Assembly (NCBI RefSeq): GCF_013364235.1
Contig: NZ_CP054919.1
Coordinates: 965,489-1,029,488 of the forward strand
DNA: 64,000 nt
Origin: Kitasatospora sp. NA04385
GTDB lineage: Bacteria > Actinomycetota > Actinomycetes > Streptomycetales > Streptomycetaceae
Reading direction: 5' to 3'
Part shown: positions 33,464 through 42,700 of the stretch, piece after piece
Numbering within the stretch: position 1 is the first letter of the stretch
Layout: each line of letters begins with the position of its first letter
Position numbers and translations under genes: made by a program
The notes under the pieces: generated by a model
The model's database searches: none
The model's input: the letters and a program-made list of their open reading frames with translations, nothing else
What the model was told of the DNA's origin: nothing

Positions 33464-34117
33464 ATGACTGGCCGCAGGCGATGGTCGACCGAAGAGATCC
33501 TGGACGGCGCGGCGGAGCTGCTGCGCACGGGCGACGCCGAGTCGTTCAGCGTGCGCAGGCTCGCCGCGGCGCTCGGCACCGACTCCTCCAGCCTCTACCG
33601 GCACTTCCGCAACAAGACCGAGCTGCTGCGCGCCGTCGCCGACCGGATCCTGCTCGCCGCCATGGACGGTCACCGCCCCGAGGGCGACTGGCGGCAGCGC
33701 GTCACCGCCCTGGCCCTGCGCCTGCGCGAGGCCTTCGGCGAACAGCCCCAACTCGCCGCCGTGTGGGGGCGCTACGCCTCCGGGGGCACCGGCTCGCGCC
33801 TCGTCATGGAGGAGCTGCTGCAGGCGCTGCGCGCCGCCGGCCTGCCCGACGCCGAGGTGCCGCTCCGCTACCACCGCACCGTGGTGCTGATCGCCTCGCT
33901 GATCTCCGCCGAGGCCGGCCTCGGCAGCATCACCTCCGAGGAGTACGCGCAGGCCACCGAGCAGTTCCGGGTCGCCGTCCTGGGCGCCGACCCCGAACGC
34001 TTCCCCACCCTCGCCCACTTCGCCCGCGACGTCCGCCCCCTCGGCGCCGACCGCCGCGCCGCCTTCGAGGACCTGCTCGCCGCCCACCTGGACCGGATCG
34101 AGTCCCGAATCCCCTGA
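33464..34117 (+). CDS. TetR/AcrR family transcriptional regulator
   Basis: A 217-residue regulator. The helix-turn-helix domain is at residues 8-55 (STEEILDGAAELLRTGD, then FSVRRLAAALGTDSSSLYRHFRNKTELLRAV). The all-helical C-terminal domain is of TetR_C type with no further recognisable signature. ATG 33464 is preceded by GAGGGGCGAGGAC. It is divergent from the esterase gene; the dyad at 33296-33314 is the likely target. Confidence 0.92.
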   Translation: MTGRRRWSTEEILDGAAELLRTGDAESFSVRRLAAALGTDSSSLYRHFRNKTELLRAVADRILLAAMDGHRPEGDWRQRVTALALRLREAFGEQPQLAAVWGRYASGGTGSRLVMEELLQALRAAGLPDAEVPLRYHRTVVLIASLISAEAGLGSITSEEYAQATEQFRVAVLGADPERFPTLAHFARDVRPLGADRRAAFEDLLAAHLDRIESRIP

Positions 34118-34162
34118 TCCGGTAGGGCGGTTGCCCCGGCCGGGCCCCGGGCCCGGCCGCTC

Positions 34163-34666
34163 TCACCCGGCGGCGGGCGGCACCGTTCCGGTCGGCTCCT
34201 TGGGAACGCTCACGTACGGGCGCAGGTGGCCGGAGACGGCGGCGGCCAGAACGCCGAGGAAGCTGACGAGGAACCCGAGCGCGAGGCTGCCCGCCAGCAG
34301 CCGGATGCCGAAGGTGTCCAGGCGGATGCGTCCGTCGGCGACCAGGCGGTAGTGGACCCCCATCGTGGCCGCGCAGATGGCGGCGCTCGTCGCGATCCCG
34401 GGAACGGCCGCGAACCAGGGCCCGGCCCGGAGCACGAGCAGCCCGAGGACGATGACGGCGAGCCCGGGCACCACGGAGAGCAACGACACGATCCGCGAGT
34501 CGACGTCCAGGTCCAGCGCCTTCGCCCCGGCCCAGGTACCGGCGGCACCCGCGCCGAAGTACACCAGCAGCACCACCAGCGTGCGCCACACCGTCCCCTG
34601 GACGCTCCGGGGCTCGGGAACGGGCGCCGTCGGCACCGGTCCGACAGAATGATCGGCGTTCGTCAC
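34163..34666 (-). CDS. Four-helix integral membrane protein, unknown function
   Basis: A 167-residue protein with a short Pro-rich N terminus and about four hydrophobic helices (residues 27-48, 60-80, 83-104, 122-146), ending in a Pro/Thr tail. The first helix region has GAGAAGTWAGAKAL. No family was recognised. GTG 34666 is chosen; TACTCT five bases upstream suggests a leaderless transcript. The longer reading to 34738 adds a non-conserved basic stretch. It is convergent with the TetR gene. Confidence 0.65.
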   Translation of the reverse strand: MTNADHSVGPVPTAPVPEPRSVQGTVWRTLVVLLVYFGAGAAGTWAGAKALDLDVDSRIVSLLSVVPGLAVIVLGLLVLRAGPWFAAVPGIATSAAICAATMGVHYRLVADGRIRLDTFGIRLLAGSLALGFLVSFLGVLAAAVSGHLRPYVSVPKEPTGTVPPAAG

Positions 34667-34833
34667 GGCCCAGAGTATGCCGCAGCACCAGCGGCTCCCG
34701 GGGGCGGAATTCCGTACCGCACGGCCGTTGACCGCCAACGGCCCCGGCCGCCCTCCCGGCCACCCGCGCCGAGCTCCGGGCGGGTCGTACCCCGGGGCGG
34801 GTCGCGGCGAACGGTGCTGGCATCGTGAGGGTC

Positions 34834-35388
34834 ATGGGAGCAGCGGGAACGACACCGGAGCCGATGCCTGAGCCGACACCGGAGCCGACGCCGGAAGCCC
34901 GGGCGGGGCGCGGGCTCACGGCGCTGGGCGAGGTGGCCTGCCGCTACCGGGCGGGCGAAGTCAGCCCGGCGGACCTGCCGATGATCGCGGCGGAGGCGCT
35001 CGCGGCCGGGCTGGACACCCCGACGCTGTGCGATCTGGCCGGTTGGCCGCGCGGCGCGGACGCCCACGACATCCGCACCGCGTTCGAGCAGGCGCTCGCC
35101 GAGGCCGGGGTCGGCCTGCCCGACCCGCTCCTGGCGCAGCGCCACGGGCTGCGCCGGCTGGCGGCGCGGCTCCTCGGCGGGGAGGCCACCCTCGCCGAGC
35201 TGGGGGCGGACGACTGGTGGGAGACCGAGGTCGAAACCGCCGAGGAGCGGTCGTTCGTGCAGCTGCTCCCGCAGTGCTCGTGCTGCCTGGAGTACGCCTT
35301 CGCCCTCGCCCCGCGCCGGTGGGAGGCCGAACTGCGAACCGCCGCACGCGCCTTGGTCGCCTCCGCACCGGTCGGCCCCGGCTGCTGA
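34834..35388 (+). CDS. Hypothetical protein with PEPTPE repeat
   Basis: A 184-residue soluble protein from ATG 34834 (GTG 34825 possible). After an N-terminal PEPMPEPTPEPTPEA repeat comes a helical domain (ALGEVACRYRAGEVSPADLPMIAAEALAAGLDTPTLCDLAGWP), and a C-terminal part with a CSCC cluster (LLPQCSCCLEYAFALAPRRWE). The helical part resembles small actinobacterial proteins of unknown role. The four-residue Cys cluster could bind metal. Its 3' end is convergent with a gene whose frame formally overlaps it. Confidence 0.65.
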   Translation: MGAAGTTPEPMPEPTPEPTPEARAGRGLTALGEVACRYRAGEVSPADLPMIAAEALAAGLDTPTLCDLAGWPRGADAHDIRTAFEQALAEAGVGLPDPLLAQRHGLRRLAARLLGGEATLAELGADDWWETEVETAEERSFVQLLPQCSCCLEYAFALAPRRWEAELRTAARALVASAPVGPGC

Positions 35389-35540
35389 CCGGTACGCGGG
35401 CCGAGCGGCGACCCGGGCAGGACCGAGCAGGACCGGGACGGCGGCCGGGCGGGACGACGACGGGCCGGTCGGTCGGCGGCCGCGCCGACGCTGCGCGCCC
35501 GCGCGGGGAGCGGCGGGATCGCGGGCCCGGGCTCGGCGTC

Positions 35541-35938
35541 CGGTCGGTCGGTCGGTCGTCCAAGGCGACCACGCCCGGGTGCGGGTCGTTCAGGAAGCCC
35601 GCGACGATCGGCCCGAGGTCGTCGGAGGGCAGGTACGCGCCGCCGAAGGGCAGGTGGTCGGCGGGGGCCGAGGCGGTCGAGCAGCGGAGGTGTCCGGCCC
35701 GCTCGTCGTGCCGGACGCAGAAGGTCGCCACGCCGTCGAAGCCCCTCGCGCGCACGCGGTGCCGGACGGTTTCGGCGGTCCGCTCGAAGGCGGCGGTCAC
35801 CTCGGCCACGGACCGGGGCCGCCGGTCCTCGACGTCCGTGGTCAGCCACCAGGTGCTGGTCTCCCGCTCCACCGGCGGGTCGTCGGGGGCGAACACCAGC
35901 GGCTCGTCCGCCAGTTCGGCGATCCGGGTCAGCCGCAC
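35541..35938 (-). CDS. Hypothetical protein, 3' end unresolved
   Basis: About 130 residues from ATG 35938 look like a real protein: RLTRIAELADEPLVFAPDDP, TWWLTTDVEDRRPRSVAEVT, GFDGVATFCVRHDERAGHLRCSTASAPADHLPFGGAYLPSDD. The frame stays open to 34961, but the part beyond about 35540 is Arg/Pro/Ser-rich and mirrors the convergent gene, so it is not believable protein. The change comes exactly at a GACC tetranucleotide repeat (35541-35558), where slippage may have shifted the frame. No family was recognised. It overlaps no upstream gene and ends 4 bp from the methyltransferase stop in the opposite sense of reading order. Confidence 0.5.
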
Positions 35939-35942
35939 GTCG

Positions 35943-37055
35943 TCAGTGTGCGGGCGGGCCCGGTCGGCGGGGTGTGGCGACGGCGACGGCGACCCGGCCG
36001 GTGCGCAGGGAGGAGCGGCTGCGGGTGGGGGTGTCGAGGGCGCGGGCGAGGGTGAGCAGGTCGTGGTCGGAGGTGACGTGCAGGCCGTGGTCGGCGAGCA
36101 GGGCGGCCATCCGCCCGGGGGTCCACAGCGAGCGCCAGGGTTCGCCGGCGGTGACGGAGTTGCCGAGCAGGCGGGTGAGCAGCCGCCCGGCGGCCGCTTT
36201 CGCCGAGGGGGACTGGTAGTTGAGGACGAGCGTGCTGCCGGGGGCGGTGCGGGCGGCGAGCGCGGCCAGGGTGACGGCGACCTGAGCGCGGGTGAGGTAG
36301 GGGATCACGCCCTCCCACAGCCAGGTGGTGGGGGCGGCGGGGTCGTGTCCGGCGGCGTCCAGGGCGGCGGAGAGGTCGTCGACGGCGAAGTCGACCGCGG
36401 TGAAGTGGACGGCGCGGGCGGTGGGTCGGGCCTCGGCGGCGGCGAGGCGGGCGCGCTTGTCCTGCTGGGAGGCGGGGTGGTCGACCTCCCACACGTCGGT
36501 GCGGGCGAGTTCGGCCAGCCGCCAGGCGCGGGTGTCCAGTCCGGCGCCGAGGATGACGAGTTGGCGGCCCACCCCGGCGTCCACCCCCGCCTCCGTTCCG
36601 GCGTCCGCCCCGGTGGCAGGCCCGGCGTCCGCCCCGGTGGCAGGCCCGACGCCCGTCCCGGTGGCAGGCCCGACGCCCGTCCCGGTGGCCGACCCGACAC
36701 CCGTGCCGGAGGCCGACCCGGCACCCGTGCCGGAGGCCGACCCGACGTCCGCCCCGGCGACAAGCCCGGCGCCCGGCCCGGTCCGCAGTGCCTCGTCGAT
36801 GGCGACCGTGCGCGGGACGGCGATCTCGGCGCAGGCCCGGACGCTCTCGTAGCCGGTGCGGGCCTGCCAGCCCTCGGGCGGGGTGCCCGCGCGGACCAGG
36901 TCGACCACCGTCCGCTCCTCGGGGCGCAGCAGGCGTATCGCGACCGGGTCGGCGAACCGTCCGACCGCGGCCCGCCCGTCGGCGGCCGCCCGGCCCTGGC
37001 AGACCAGGACCGCCGTCCGGCTCGCCGTGCGCCCGTTCTCGTCCATGCGCCCCAT
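35943..37055 (-). CDS. SAM-dependent methyltransferase of the LCMT/PPM1 type with repeat insertion
   Basis: About 370 residues. The pattern is that of actinobacterial class I O-methyltransferases related to leucine carboxyl methyltransferase (SAM-binding VILGAGLDTRAWRL, WEVDHP, and LWEGVIPYL). RTGYESVRACAEIAVPRTVAIDEAL and the C-terminal MAALLADHGLHVTSDHDLL also fit. Between the N-terminal helices and the SAM motif lies an inserted 56-residue block of GSATGTGV-like 8-residue units encoded by a 24-bp tandem repeat (36603-36770). ATG 37055 is chosen (GGGGGTGTT in front); the next Met at 37046 is possible. The substrate is unknown. Confidence 0.82.
   Translation of the reverse strand: MGRMDENGRTASRTAVLVCQGRAAADGRAAVGRFADPVAIRLLRPEERTVVDLVRAGTPPEGWQARTGYESVRACAEIAVPRTVAIDEALRTGPGAGLVAGADVGSASGTGAGSASGTGVGSATGTGVGPATGTGVGPATGADAGPATGADAGTEAGVDAGVGRQLVILGAGLDTRAWRLAELARTDVWEVDHPASQQDKRARLAAAEARPTARAVHFTAVDFAVDDLSAALDAAGHDPAAPTTWLWEGVIPYLTRAQVAVTLAALAARTAPGSTLVLNYQSPSAKAAAGRLLTRLLGNSVTAGEPWRSLWTPGRMAALLADHGLHVTSDHDLLTLARALDTPTRSRSSLRTGRVAVAVATPRRPGPPAH
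36603..36770. repeat. 24-bp in-frame tandem repeat, seven units
   Basis: Seven contiguous 24-bp units (starts 36603, 36627, 36651, 36675, 36699, 36723, 36747), of the type gtccgccccggtggcaggcc plus four bases. Being a multiple of three, it adds 8 residues per unit without breaking the methyltransferase frame. Confidence 0.9.
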
Positions 37056-37121
37056 TGAACACCCCCGCCCGGCCGGCACCCGCACCGGCAGCGGGCACCG
37101 ACCGGGCGGGGGCGGGGCGGG

Positions 37122-37487
37122 TCAGCCGTCGGAGTAGCTGAGGTCGCCGACCGACCAGGCGCTGATGTCGGCGATGGCGATCCGGTACATGCCGCCGGTG
37201 TGCGGCAGCCCGAAGTCGCCCTGCAGGATGCGGGCCCGGTGGAGGTGGAGGTGGGTGGGCGGCTCCGGCGCACCGTCGGGGGGTGGGGTGGCGAAGAGGG
37301 CGGCGAAGGGTTTGAGGTGGTCGGAAGTCTGGAGGACATCCGCCACCCGCTCCCACCACAGGGCCACCGGGGCGAGCCTGCCGGTGATCACCGCACCGGG
37401 AACCACCACTGTCACGGACATCTGGTTGCTGTGCTCGGACTCCACCATCGCGGCGATGTCGACGAGCAGCCCGTCAGGGTTCGACAT
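37122..37487 (-). CDS. Small protein, possibly GvpU-like
   Basis: A 121-residue soluble protein. The first half (LLVDIAAMVESEHSNQMSVT, then VVVPGAVITGRLAPVALWWERV) has the helix plus strand-turn-strand layout seen in gas-vesicle accessory GvpU-type proteins. The second half (HLHRARILQGDFGLPHTGGM, then YRIAIADISAWSVG) is also strand-rich. No gas-vesicle structural gene is present in the window, so the match is weak and the protein is best left unnamed. ATG 37487 begins the conserved part. It is upstream of, and in line with, the methyltransferase, 66 bp away. Confidence 0.65.
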   Translation of the reverse strand: MSNPDGLLVDIAAMVESEHSNQMSVTVVVPGAVITGRLAPVALWWERVADVLQTSDHLKPFAALFATPPPDGAPEPPTHLHLHRARILQGDFGLPHTGGMYRIAIADISAWSVGDLSYSDG

Positions 37488-37763
37488 GCTCCGAGCCTAG
37501 GCCACTCCCCCGCCCGCGCACCGCGATTCCGCCAGCCCGGCCCGCCACGCACTCGCCGGAAGCCCACCGGAAGCCCACCCGGAGACCGTCCGGAGAGCAC
37601 CCAAGGGCCGTCCGGAGCCCACCCGGAGAACCGCCCGGGAGCACCCCGGCCCGGGTCGCCCCGCCGTCCCCGGCCCCGCCCGAGCGCGGCCCGCCGACTT
37701 CGCGGACGCGGCCCGCCGCCCCTCTGGACAGCCCGTTTTCCGGCCGTCCGGAAGCGCCCGAAT

Positions 37764-37779
37764 GGGAGAGCGCTCTCCC
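37764..37779. promoter_or_regulatory. Operator O1 of the GH64-GH3 operon
   Basis: GGGAGAGCGCTCTCCC, perfect 16-bp palindrome, ending 2 bp before the -35 box. Identical to 28725-28740 upstream of the GH55 gene. Confidence 0.85.
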
Positions 37780-37781
37780 GC

Positions 37782-37811
37782 TTGACATGAATTCTCCCAG
37801 GTCATCACACT
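37782..37811 (+). promoter_or_regulatory. Promoter of the GH64-GH3 operon
   Basis: TTGACA (37782-37787), an 18-bp spacer and CACACT (37806-37811). It is flanked by operators on both sides and has the same geometry as the GH55 promoter. Confidence 0.7.
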
Positions 37812-37821
37812 GCTGGGGCGA

Positions 37822-37833
37822 GAGAGCGCTCTC
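37822..37833. promoter_or_regulatory. Operator O2 of the GH64-GH3 operon
   Basis: GAGAGCGCTCTC, perfect 12-bp palindrome, 10 bp after the -10 box and over the expected start point; followed by a partial AGCGCT copy. Confidence 0.75.
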
Positions 37834-37907
37834 AGCGCTCCCCCTCTCTCTCGCTGCGCGCACGCACATCCCCCCACCCCCTGCACGCGCACCCGAGGAG
37901 CCGACAG

Positions 37908-39737
37908 ATGCTCGCGCCACGCATGCACCGAACGCACCGCACCTCGCACCTCCCCCGCACCGCCCCCGCCCGCTGGGGCGCACCGCTGTGCGCCCTCCTG
38001 ACCGTCACCGCCCTGCTGGCGGGCCTGCTGCTCGTGCTGGCCCCGGCACCGTCCGCCCGCGCGGCGGGCGCCCTGCTCTCCCAGGGGCGGCCGGCCACCG
38101 CCTCGTCCGCCGAGAACGCCGCGACCGGCGCGTCCGCCGCCGTCGACGGCGACACCGGCACCCGCTGGTCCAGCGCCTTCGCCGACCCGCAGTGGATCCA
38201 GGTCGACCTCGGCTCCAGCCAGGCCCTGGGCCAGGTCGTGCTGCGCTGGGAGGCCGCCTACGCGAAGGCGTACCAGATCCAGACGTCCAACGACGGCAGC
38301 ACCTGGACGAGCGTCTACTCGACCACCACCGGCACCGGCGGCACCGAGACGCTGAACGTCTCCGGCACCGGCCGCTACGTCCGGATGTACGGCACCCAGC
38401 GCGCCACCGCGTACGGCTACTCGCTCTGGGAGTTCCAGGTGTACGGCACGTCCGCGCCGAGCACCTGCGGGACGCAGAACGCCGCCCAGGGCCGGGCCGC
38501 CACCGCGTCCTCCGCCGAGAACGCCGCGACCGGCGCGTCCGCCGCCGTCGACGGCAACCCGGGCACCCGCTGGTCCAGCGCCTTCGCCGACCCGCAGTGG
38601 ATCCAGGTCGACCTGGGCTCGGTGCAGACCCTCTGCCGGGTGCAGCTCCAGTGGGAGACGGCCGCCGCGAAGGCGTACCAGCTCCAGACCTCGACCGACG
38701 GCGCCACCTGGACGAGCGTCTACTCCACCACCAACGCCGCCGGCGGCACCGAGACGCTCAACGTCACCGGCACCGGCCGCTACGTCCGGATGTACGGCAC
38801 CCAGCGCGCCACCGCGTACGGCTACTCGCTCTGGGAGTTCCAGGTCTTCACCACCGGGGGCGGCTCCGGCCCGTCCTCGCCCAGCCCGTCCCCGTCGCCG
38901 AGTTCGACCCCGCCCGCGGACGCGTTCTGGGGCGACACCAGCACCATCCCGGCCGCGAAGAACGTGCTGACGGTGAAGGTGCTCAACCGCACCAACGGCG
39001 CCTACCCGGACAGCCAGGTGTACTGGAGCTTCAACGGGCAGGTCCACTCGATCGCCGAGCAGCCCTACCTCGACATGCCCGCCAACTCCTCCGGCCGGAT
39101 GTACTTCTACCTCGGCTCGCCGACCAGCAAGTACGCCGACTTCATCGAGTTCACCGTCGGGCCGGACGTGTTCAACGGCAACACCACCCGGGTCGACGCC
39201 TGGGCGCTGCCGCTGGCGATGCGGCTGCACTCCGCCGACGGCTACGACGTGCAGGTCGGCGACGCGCAGTCGGTGTTCAACGAGAGCCGCACCCAGCTGT
39301 TCCAGGACTTCGCGAACGCCGTGCCGCAGGAGTTCAAGGTGCTGGCGCAGACCGAGGCCCCGTACCGGATCATCGCGCCGGGCAGCGACCCGAGCTTCCG
39401 CACCGGCGGCGTGAACGCCGACTACTTCACGGCGTACGCGAGTTCGGTCGGCGTCCACGAGAGCACCTCGAACATCTTCGGCTGCGCGGGCACCATGGCC
39501 GGCGACCCGGGCATGTGCTCGGCGCTCAACCGGCACGTCGCCACGCTGCCGCAGAGCCAGTGGTCCGACCCGGGCAAGTACTACGCGGCGGGCCCGGCCA
39601 ACTACTACGCCAAGTTCTGGCACGACCGCGCGATCGACGGCCTGGCGTACGGCTTCCCGTACGACGACTACGCCGGCCAGTCCTCGTACGTCTCGCACGC
39701 GAACCCGCAGTGGCTCGAAGTGGCCGTCGGCTACTGA
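37908..39737 (+). CDS. Secreted GH64 beta-1,3-glucanase with two discoidin domains
   Basis: A 609-residue secreted enzyme. The signal peptide is long (about residues 1-52, with an Arg/His-rich start). Two F5/8 type C domains (about 55-183 and 190-320) and a Pro/Ser linker lead to a GH64 domain at about 345-609 (TVKVLNRTNGAYPDSQVYWS, then SSGRMYFYLGSPTSKYADFI and TRVDAWALPLAMRL). GH64 enzymes are laminaripentaose-producing beta-1,3-glucanases with a thaumatin-like beta-barrel; candidate catalytic acids lie in VFNESRTQLFQDF. ATG 37908 follows GAGGAGCCGACAG. It is first in a two-gene operon with GH3, 50 bp downstream, under the operators at 37764-37833. Confidence 0.9.
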   Translation: MLAPRMHRTHRTSHLPRTAPARWGAPLCALLTVTALLAGLLLVLAPAPSARAAGALLSQGRPATASSAENAATGASAAVDGDTGTRWSSAFADPQWIQVDLGSSQALGQVVLRWEAAYAKAYQIQTSNDGSTWTSVYSTTTGTGGTETLNVSGTGRYVRMYGTQRATAYGYSLWEFQVYGTSAPSTCGTQNAAQGRAATASSAENAATGASAAVDGNPGTRWSSAFADPQWIQVDLGSVQTLCRVQLQWETAAAKAYQLQTSTDGATWTSVYSTTNAAGGTETLNVTGTGRYVRMYGTQRATAYGYSLWEFQVFTTGGGSGPSSPSPSPSPSSTPPADAFWGDTSTIPAAKNVLTVKVLNRTNGAYPDSQVYWSFNGQVHSIAEQPYLDMPANSSGRMYFYLGSPTSKYADFIEFTVGPDVFNGNTTRVDAWALPLAMRLHSADGYDVQVGDAQSVFNESRTQLFQDFANAVPQEFKVLAQTEAPYRIIAPGSDPSFRTGGVNADYFTAYASSVGVHESTSNIFGCAGTMAGDPGMCSALNRHVATLPQSQWSDPGKYYAAGPANYYAKFWHDRAIDGLAYGFPYDDYAGQSSYVSHANPQWLEVAVGY

Positions 39738-39787
39738 GCCCGGTGCACCCCCACCCGACACCGCACGCACCGTCCGCGAGGAGAACC

Positions 39788-42700
39788 GTGAACGCACGTT
39801 CGGCACGCCCGCCGGGGCCCGCCCCGGCGCCCCGACGCACCGTCAGAACACCCCGCAGGCCCGGCAGGCCCGGCAGGCCCGGCCGGCCCGGAGCGGTCGG
39901 AACGCTCTGGACGGCGGCGCTCGCCGCCCTGGCCCTGCTCACCTCCCTGCTGGTGGCGGGCGCGCCCGCCGCGCAGGCCGCCCCGGCGCTGCTCTCGCAG
40001 GGCCGGCCCGCCACCGCCTCCTCGGTGGAGAACGCCGGGACGCCCGCCTCCGCCGCCGTCGACGGCGACGGCGACGGCGGCACCCGCTGGTCCAGCGCCG
40101 CCGCCGACCCGCAGTGGATCCAGGTCGACCTCGGCGCGGCCGCCACGATCAGCCAGGTCGTGCTGCGCTGGGAGACCGCCGCCGCCAAGGCGTACCAGCT
40201 CCAGACCTCGAACGACGGCGCGACCTGGACGAGCGTCTACTCGACCACCACCGGCACCGGCGGCACCGAGACGCTCAACGTCTCCGGCACCGGCCGCTAC
40301 GTCCGGATGTACGGCACCGCCCGCACCACCCAGTACGGCTACTCGCTCTGGGAGTTCCAGGTGTACGGCACCGCCGGGACCGGCGGGGGCGGCGCCGCCT
40401 GCGGCACCCGGAACGCCGCGCTGGACCGGCCGGTCACCGCGTCCTCCGAGCAGAACGCCGCCTTCCCGGCCGCGGCCGCGGTCGACGGCGACGGCGGCAC
40501 CCGCTGGTCCAGCGCCGCCGCCGACCCGCAGTGGCTGCGGGTCGACCTGGGCGCCGTGCTGCCGGTGTGCCGGGTCTCGCTGGCCTGGGAGGCCGCGTAC
40601 GCGACCGCGTTCCAGGTGCAGGTCTCCAGCGACGGCACCACCTGGACGAGCGTCTACTCCACCACCAACGCCGTCGGCGGCACCCAGGCCCTGGACGTCA
40701 CCGGCACCGGCCGCTACGTGCGGGTGTACGGCACCGCCCGGGGCACCGCGTACGGCTACTCGCTCTGGGAGTTCCAGGTCTTCACCGGCGGGGGCGGCAG
40801 CACCCCGTCCCCCTCGCCCACCCCGTCCCCCTCGCCGAGCGGTTCGGGCACCGGCTGCGGCACCGCCAACGCGGCGCTCGGGCACCCGGCCACCGCCTCC
40901 TCCACCGAGGACGGCAACCCGGCGTACGACGCCTTCTACGCCACCGACGGCAGCACCCTGACCCGCTGGTCCAGCGCCGTCGGCGACCCGCAGTGGATCT
41001 CGGTGGACCTGGGCGGCAGCCTGCCGGTCTGCCAGGTGGTGCTGCGCTGGGAGAACGCCTACGCCACCGGGTTCCGGATCGAACTGTCCGACGACAACGC
41101 CAAGTGGACGAGTGCCTACTCCACCACCACCGGCACCGGCGGCACCCAGACCGTGAACGCCACCGGCACCGGCCGCTACCTGCGGGTGTACACCACCGCC
41201 CGGGCCACCGGGTACGGCGTCTCGCTGTGGGAGCTGGCGGTGCGCACCGTCGGCGACCGGAGCGTCACCATCCCGCCGCCCGCGCCCAAGCCCGCGCCCG
41301 GAAACTGCCCGTGGCTCAACCAGCCGAACGTGCCGGTCGCCACCCGGGTCGCCCAGCTGATGGGCGCGATGACCCAGCAGCAGAAGGACCGGCTGCTGTA
41401 CGGCGACGGCTCCACCGTCTACATCGGGCAGATCGCCGGGCAGCCCGACCTGTGCATCCCGGACGTCAACCTGGAGGACGGCCCGAGCGGCGTCGGCGAC
41501 GGGCTCGGCGGCGTCACCCAGTTCCCCGACGGCGAGGTGTCCGCGGCCACCTTCGACACCGACTACGTGCACGCGTTCGGCACCGCCGTCGGCCAGGAGT
41601 TCGCCGGCAAGGGCGTGCACGTCTCGCTCGGCCCGACCGTCAACATGGTGCGCGACCCGCGCTGGGGCCGGGCGTACGAGACCTTCGGCGAGGACCCGTA
41701 CCTGAGCGGGCAGATCGCCAGCGCCGACGTCCAGGGCATGCAGGCGCAGGGCGTGATGGCCGAGGTCAAGCACGTCGCCGCGTACAACGTGGAGCAGCCC
41801 TCCGCGCCCGGCAACGAGATCGTCGACCCGCGCACCCTGCAGGAGATCTACCTGCCGGCCTTCCAGACCGCGATCGAGAAGGGCGGCGCGGCGGCCCTGA
41901 TGTGCGGGTACAGCATGGTCAACGGCGAGTACTCCTGCCAGAACCCGGCGCTGGAGAACGTCGCGATGTACCAGCAGGCCGGGTTCCAGGGGTTCATCAC
42001 CTCGGACTGGGGCGGCATCCACTCCACCGTGCCGTCGGCCAACGCGGGCGAGACGGTCGAGATGCCCTTCGACGGCTTCTTCTCCGCCCCGCTGCTGCAG
42101 GCCGTCGCCAACGGCCAGGTCAGCCAGGCGACCTTCGACACCATGGTCTCCCGGGTGCTCACCCAGATGTTCCGCTTCGGCCTGTTCGACAAGGCGCCCA
42201 GCGGCTCCAAAACCGCCATCGTCGCCACCCCGGCGCACCGGGCGGTCGCGCTGCGCGGCGCCCAGGAGGGCACCGTCCTGCTGAAGAACAACGGCGTGCT
42301 GCCGCTCGACCCGAACGGCGGCCGCTCGCTCGCGGTCATCGGCACCCAGGCCGGCCCGGGCACGCTCACCTCCGGCGGCGGCAGCGGCAACGCCACCAGC
42401 TCCGGCACCTACACCCCGCTGTACGGCATCCAGCAGCGCACCGAGGGCACCAACACCACCGTCGCCTACAACGACGGCACCGACCAGGCCGCCGCGGTCG
42501 CGCTCGCCAGGTCCTCGAACGTGGCGATCGTCTTCGCGGCCGACGACTACGGCCACGAGACCGCCGACACCACCACGATCGACCTGCCCGGCAACCAGAA
42601 CGCGCTGATCTCCGCGGTGGCCGCGGCCAACCCCAACACCGTCGTGGTGCTCAGCAACAACTCGGCGGTCACGATGCCCTGGCTGAACCAGGTCGCGGGC

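Noticed and set aside
34961..35540. Extension of the hypothetical gene at 35938 to its formal stop at 34961.
   Set aside because: This part overlaps the convergent gene for over 400 bp and reads as an Arg/Pro/Ser-rich mirror of it.
37122..37487. Gas-vesicle gene cluster.
   Set aside because: Only a weak GvpU-like pattern; no gvpA, gvpN or other structural gene in the window.
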